Below are positions 6,128-8,864 of a stretch of DNA of 8,864 nucleotides, piece by piece (position 1 is the stretch's first letter; every line of letters begins with the position of its first letter). This stretch comes from an uncultured Bacteroidales bacterium. Lineage in GTDB: Bacteria > Bacteroidota > Bacteroidia > Bacteroidales > UBA932. The translations under genes were made by a program, and so were the position numbers. The stretch spans positions 1-8,864 of the forward strand of contig CAKVBK010000075.1 of the NCBI GenBank assembly GCA_934725285.1, in the 5' to 3' direction. Below the pieces are notes generated by a model, which was given only the letters and a program-made list of their open reading frames with translations, was not told the origin of the DNA and ran no database searches.

Positions 6128-7906
6128 ATGAATATGAGAAGAATATATCTGGTTTCCGCGGCAATGCTGATGACCGCCGCGGTTTCATTCGGGCAGAATT
6201 TCAACCCGACCGTCGAGGTCACGAACACCTATCAGGGCAACACTTCTGAGGTCCACAAGCCTTTGCTTGGGATGAACGTGCCTGATTCGCTGCTTCGTTT
6301 CGATCTGGATTTTGACTACGAGGTCTTCAGCAAGCCTTACCAGGGGGCATATAGTTTTAAGCCTTATATGTTGAATATGCGGCCGGCCAAGGATGCATGG
6401 AGGGGACGCAAGCTTTACCTTAAGGCCGGAGCGGGTTACACTCTCCATCCTCAATTCGAGTTTGTCTACAGCCCGGAGCAAAGCGGACCTTTCCAGATGA
6501 GCGTGTATGCCAGCCACAGGTCTTATTTCGGTAATTATCACGAAATCAGGCCTGAGGCCGGAACTGGCAGGCATGATCTTAAAAAGACGGGAGAATCGTT
6601 CGGGGGCCATGATGTTTTGACCTCCGCCGGTTTTGACGGACGTTACAGCTGGGGAAAAGCCATCCTGTCATTCGGAATCGGCTACTACGGACTCGCCGCC
6701 AAGGATTCTGTCGTCAAACGTGCGTACAATGCGGTTGATTTCAACATCAGGGCCCGCTCCAACAACGATGAAGAATCCTATTTCCTTTACGATGTGGGGC
6801 TTCGCGGAAGAATCGCCAATGACAATCTGGATTACGGATCGTTCACATTTCCTGAGAATCGTGCGGTGGACAAGCTGAACGAGTGCCGGGCCAATCTCGA
6901 TGGTTTGGCAGGGAAAGTGATTGACTCCCGCAGGAGCATTCTGGTCGGATTTGAGGGAGAGACATCGTCATACCGTAATTTTTATGACGGAAACATCGGC
7001 CGTGTCGCTGTCATTCCAAGTTATCGGTTCAAATCAGGGCGGTGGGATCTCAACCTTGGCCTGAAACTGGAGTTTGTCTTGAAGGGAGAAGCCTCTGACA
7101 CATTGTTCTTCAATAAGATGAGCGATAATAAAGGACAGATAGCCTACCCTGATGTCCACGTGGGCTTTGCCGCTGGGGAAAATGTGTGTCTCTACGCTGA
7201 TGCGACCGGCGGCAATAATCTGAACGCATACTCGTCGCAACTTTCATCAAACCATCACCTTAATCCATCATTCCTGACTTCCAGAGTGACTGGAATATTG
7301 AATCCTGTTTCGGACAACACCGTCGAGACTGTCAATGCCAGGATCGGTGTCCGGGGAAACATTTCATCGGTTGTTCAGTTCGATGTCAATGGCGGTGTCG
7401 GGCTTTATGAGAACGCAATGATGGAGACAGGTCTGTTTACCGCTGATGATGCCTTGGTCCCTTCCTTGGCATATTCCGATTGCAATCTGATATATGTCAA
7501 CGCGCTTGCGGGTTTGCGGGCGGGCCGTTTCAAGATCGACGCTGATTTCCGCTATCGCGGGGTGTCTTTCCCGGACAATGGCTCTCTGAATCTGGGATTC
7601 GCGCTTCCCAAATACAGCGGTGGCATCATGGCTTTGTATGACATAAATTCAAGACTCTATGCCGGAGTCAATGTCGAAGCGGCTTCATGGCGTGAAGGCA
7701 AGTGCGCTTCGCTGTTGTCGGAGGATGTTGTTGACGTGAGGGTGCCCGGCTATGTGGATTTCGGAGTGACAGGAGGCTGTCGGATCAACCGGAAACTGGG
7801 GGTTTGGCTGGAGTCTGGCAATCTGCTTTGCCAGGCCATCCAGAGGAATCCGTTCTACGCCGAGAAAGGCCCATGGGTCACAGCCGGTGTCACTTTGAAT
7901 TTATAG
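6128..7906 (+). CDS. Outer-membrane beta-barrel protein, TonB-receptor-like but without a recognisable plug
   Basis: The product has 592 residues from the ATG at 6128; a second ATG at 6134 is also possible. A signal peptide (RRIYLVSAAMLMTAAVSFG) is probably cut before Gln23. Residues about 25-95 form a polar N-terminal segment (VEVTNTY, then FDLDFDYEVF and AYSFKPYM). After that the protein alternates amphipathic strands rich in Gly and aromatics with polar loops, as in LYLKAGAGYTL, AILSFGIGYYGL and WDLNLGLKLEF. It ends in a barrel-like final strand, WVTAGVTLNL. This matches the barrel part of Bacteroidota proteins usually labelled TonB-dependent receptor. The length is short for a full receptor and I see neither a TonB box nor a plug domain, so TonB-driven transport is doubtful. 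It follows the TPR gene by 2 bp (TGATAATG), indicating coupled translation. A strong terminator ends the operon downstream. Its ligand or cargo is not identifiable. Confidence 0.82.
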   Translation: MNMRRIYLVSAAMLMTAAVSFGQNFNPTVEVTNTYQGNTSEVHKPLLGMNVPDSLLRFDLDFDYEVFSKPYQGAYSFKPYMLNMRPAKDAWRGRKLYLKAGAGYTLHPQFEFVYSPEQSGPFQMSVYASHRSYFGNYHEIRPEAGTGRHDLKKTGESFGGHDVLTSAGFDGRYSWGKAILSFGIGYYGLAAKDSVVKRAYNAVDFNIRARSNNDEESYFLYDVGLRGRIANDNLDYGSFTFPENRAVDKLNECRANLDGLAGKVIDSRRSILVGFEGETSSYRNFYDGNIGRVAVIPSYRFKSGRWDLNLGLKLEFVLKGEASDTLFFNKMSDNKGQIAYPDVHVGFAAGENVCLYADATGGNNLNAYSSQLSSNHHLNPSFLTSRVTGILNPVSDNTVETVNARIGVRGNISSVVQFDVNGGVGLYENAMMETGLFTADDALVPSLAYSDCNLIYVNALAGLRAGRFKIDADFRYRGVSFPDNGSLNLGFALPKYSGGIMALYDINSRLYAGVNVEAASWREGKCASLLSEDVVDVRVPGYVDFGVTGGCRINRKLGVWLESGNLLCQAIQRNPFYAEKGPWVTAGVTLNL

Positions 7907-7907
7907 A

Positions 7908-8012
7908 ATGATTGCAGATGGGCAGGAGATTAAAAAGCAAGTGACACGGATCGAAGCGACCGAGGGGGCGGGGAAACCTTTCACCGTGTCCTTAGGGGCT
8001 GTCACGAAGTGA
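7908..8012 (+). CDS. Possible 34-codon small ORF after the barrel gene
   Basis: An ATG lies one base after the barrel stop and opens a 34-codon frame (MIADGQEIKKQVTRI...) ending in TGA at 8010-8012. Its position would allow reinitiation by ribosomes finishing the barrel gene. The peptide is hydrophilic, with no signal or membrane segment, and I recognise no family. Counting against it, the same DNA contains inverted repeats, an open frame this short arises often by chance, and there is no Shine-Dalgarno. I list it as a candidate only. Confidence 0.2.
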   Translation: MIADGQEIKKQVTRIEATEGAGKPFTVSLGAVTK

Positions 8013-8013
8013 C
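7943..8013. other. Two inverted repeats between the barrel gene and the terminator
   Basis: GACACGG at 7943-7949 pairs perfectly with CCGTGTC at 7984-7990, enclosing 34 bases that include a G-rich run (GAGGGGGCGGGG). A second hairpin, GTCAC 8001-8005 and GTGAC 8009-8013 with loop GAA, follows closely. Neither is followed by a T-run, so they are not intrinsic terminators themselves. They may stabilise the 3' end of the TPR/barrel mRNA or belong to a dispersed intergenic repeat. The pairing is seen directly; the role is inferred. Confidence 0.45.
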
Positions 8014-8030
8014 TGGTGGTTGAAGACTAT

Positions 8031-8072
8031 AGAGGGTGGCAAAAAAACATTTTGCCACCCTCTCAATTTTTT
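8031..8072 (+). terminator. Strong intrinsic terminator of the TPR/barrel operon
   Basis: A perfect 14 bp inverted repeat, AGAGGGTGGCAAAA (8031-8044) and TTTTGCCACCCTCT (8050-8063), surrounds a 5-base loop AAACA. Three bases later comes a run of six T (8067-8072). This is a textbook rho-independent terminator for rightward transcription. It separates the TPR/barrel operon from gyrB. No matching T-run exists for leftward use. The gyrB promoter is built into its descending half. Confidence 0.93.
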
Positions 8073-8081
8073 GTAAATTTG
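8051..8081 (+). promoter_or_regulatory. gyrB promoter, Bacteroidota type, overlapping the terminator
   Basis: TTTG (8051-8054), a 19 bp spacer and TAAATTTG (8074-8081) match the Bacteroidota TTTG / TAnnTTTG pattern in full. The -33 element lies within the right arm of the upstream terminator, and the terminator T-run forms part of the spacer. The start of transcription is expected at about 8085-8089, giving a leader of about 42-46 nt before the gyrB ATG. Motif and spacing are seen directly; activity is inferred. Confidence 0.75.
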
Positions 8082-8089
8082 TCTGTTTT

Positions 8090-8134
8090 ATGGAAAACCA
8101 TATATTTTTGATAAAAACAGGCGATAGAATATGA
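8090..8134 (+). CDS. Possible 14-codon gyrB leader peptide ORF
   Basis: An ATG at 8090 opens a 14-residue frame ([14 protein letters not shown]) whose TGA (8132-8134) overlaps the gyrB ATG (8131-8133) as ATGA. The predicted gyrB transcript starts at or just before this ATG, so it would be translated with almost no leader. The start codon also lies in a 5 bp hairpin (TATGG 8089-8093, CCATA 8098-8102, loop AAAA). The overlap is the arrangement typical of translational coupling. The frame is so short that chance is a real alternative, and no family is recognised. Confidence 0.3.
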   Translation: MENHIFLIKTGDRI

Positions 8135-8864
8135 TTGAGAACGAAGAGATGAAGAAAGCGGAAGAACAGTATTCCGCGAGCAGCATTCAGGTGCTTGAAG
8201 GTCTGGAGGCTGTGAGGAAAAGGCCTTCGATGTACATCGGCGACATTGGTGAGAGGGGACTCCATCATCTGGTCTATGAGGTGGTCGACAACGGTATTGA
8301 CGAGGCTATGGCCGGTTACTGTACCGACATCAGTGTCACCATTCTTCCTGACAACTCCATAAAGGTGACCGACAACGGGCGAGGAATCCCTACCGGAATG
8401 CACCCGAAAGAGCACCGCTCGGCATTGGAGGTCGTGATGACAGTTCTTCATGCCGGAGGCAAGTTCAACAAGGATAGCTACAAGGTGTCCGGAGGCCTCC
8501 ACGGAGTCGGTGTCTCCTGCGTGAACGCCCTTTCCGACAGCCTGATTGCCGAGGTTCATCGAGAGGGACATGTTTTCGTGCAGAAATATTCAAAGGGCAA
8601 GCCGCTCGGACCTGTCGAGATCGTGGGCGACTGCAACGACACCGGAACCATCATCACGTTCCATCCGGACCCTACAATATTCACGCAGACCAACGTCTAC
8701 AAGTATGACACCCTTGCCGCCAGGATGCGTGAGCTTGCCTACCTTAACAAGGGCATCAAGATTTCCATCACCGACGAGAGAGAGCTTGTCGATGAATATG
8801 TCACCGATGAGAACGGCAACTCCAAGCCGACCGGCAAGCAGCTTTACCGCAGCGATGTGTTCTA
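8131..8864 (+). CDS. gyrB: DNA gyrase subunit B, N-terminal part (cut by the window edge)
   Basis: The first 244 codons of gyrB are present and the frame is open to the window edge; the full protein would be about 640-800 residues. GyrB is the ATPase subunit of the A2B2 gyrase that introduces negative supercoils. The GHKL ATP-binding fold is clear: [19 protein letters not shown] (20-38), [11 protein letters not shown] (49-59) with catalytic Glu50 and Mg-binding Asn54, DNGRGIP (81-87) with the adenine-contacting Asp81, and the ATP lid [17 protein letters not shown] (119-135). The DNxIDEA motif has Gly where E. coli has Ala, a mild change. These motifs separate it from unrelated GHKL proteins. 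ParE is the main alternative, but the overall wording fits GyrB. The start at 8131 is chosen because it lies downstream of a good promoter; an ATG at 8149 is a weaker alternative. The gene is transcribed from its own promoter. Confidence 0.95.
   Translation, partial: MIENEEMKKAEEQYSASSIQVLEGLEAVRKRPSMYIGDIGERGLHHLVYEVVDNGIDEAMAGYCTDISVTILPDNSIKVTDNGRGIPTGMHPKEHRSALEVVMTVLHAGGKFNKDSYKVSGGLHGVGVSCVNALSDSLIAEVHREGHVFVQKYSKGKPLGPVEIVGDCNDTGTIITFHPDPTIFTQTNVYKYDTLAARMRELAYLNKGIKISITDERELVDEYVTDENGNSKPTGKQLYRSDVF

Noticed and set aside
7949..7960. Further copy of the left-edge repeat near TCGAAGCGA
   Set aside because: Only nine bases are shared with the reverse complement of the core, with no similarity beyond; chance is sufficient.
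8002..8571. 189-codon minus-strand ORF opposite gyrB
   Set aside because: It runs antisense to a highly conserved gyrB region and across the terminator and promoter, and its product resembles no family; it is a shadow of gyrB codon usage.

Overview
The window looks like chromosomal DNA from a Bacteroidota bacterium, probably a Bacteroidales relative of moderately high GC. Three things point there. The gyrase B and endonuclease III sequences are of Bacteroidota type. Several upstream regions carry the Bacteroidota promoter signature (TTTG near -33, TAnnTTTG near -7) instead of an E. coli-like one. Start codons lack strong Shine-Dalgarno sequences. Genus cannot be fixed from the sequence alone.

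Layout. Positions 1-144 hold three units of a 42-43 bp tandem repeat with a short hairpin-forming core. A well-formed leftward promoter sits over the 3' end of the first gene and fires into these repeats. From 145 to 3020 there is a compact leftward operon, transcribed ftsE-like ABC ATPase -> nth (endonuclease III) -> NhaP2/CvrA-type cation/proton antiporter, with a 6 bp gap and then a 4 bp ATGA overlap. A short AT-rich divergent region (3021-3116) carries -7 boxes for both directions. To the right, 3117-7906 encodes a two-gene rightward operon. Its first gene is a roughly 1000-residue secreted protein built almost wholly of TPR-like repeats. Its second is a roughly 590-residue outer-membrane beta-barrel protein, lacking an obvious TonB plug, that starts 2 bp after the first gene's stop. 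Positions 7907-8130 hold inverted repeats, a possible 34-codon ORF, a strong intrinsic terminator and the gyrB promoter. The window ends inside gyrB, which begins at 8131.

How the genes relate. The leftward operon mixes housekeeping functions (division-site or ABC ATPase, base-excision repair, cation homeostasis), and nothing suggests one pathway. The TPR/barrel pair is the most biologically open part: both products are predicted to be exported and are tightly co-transcribed, so they plausibly act together at the outer membrane. Their function is not established here. The gyrB upstream region is densely packed: the -33 element lies in the descending arm of the previous operon's terminator, and a 14-codon upstream ORF overlaps the gyrB start codon.

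No mobile element, CRISPR array, rRNA or tRNA gene was seen. The strongest non-coding observations are the two promoters with identical 19 bp spacing, the repeat-directed promoter at the left edge, and the gyrB leader peptide ORF.
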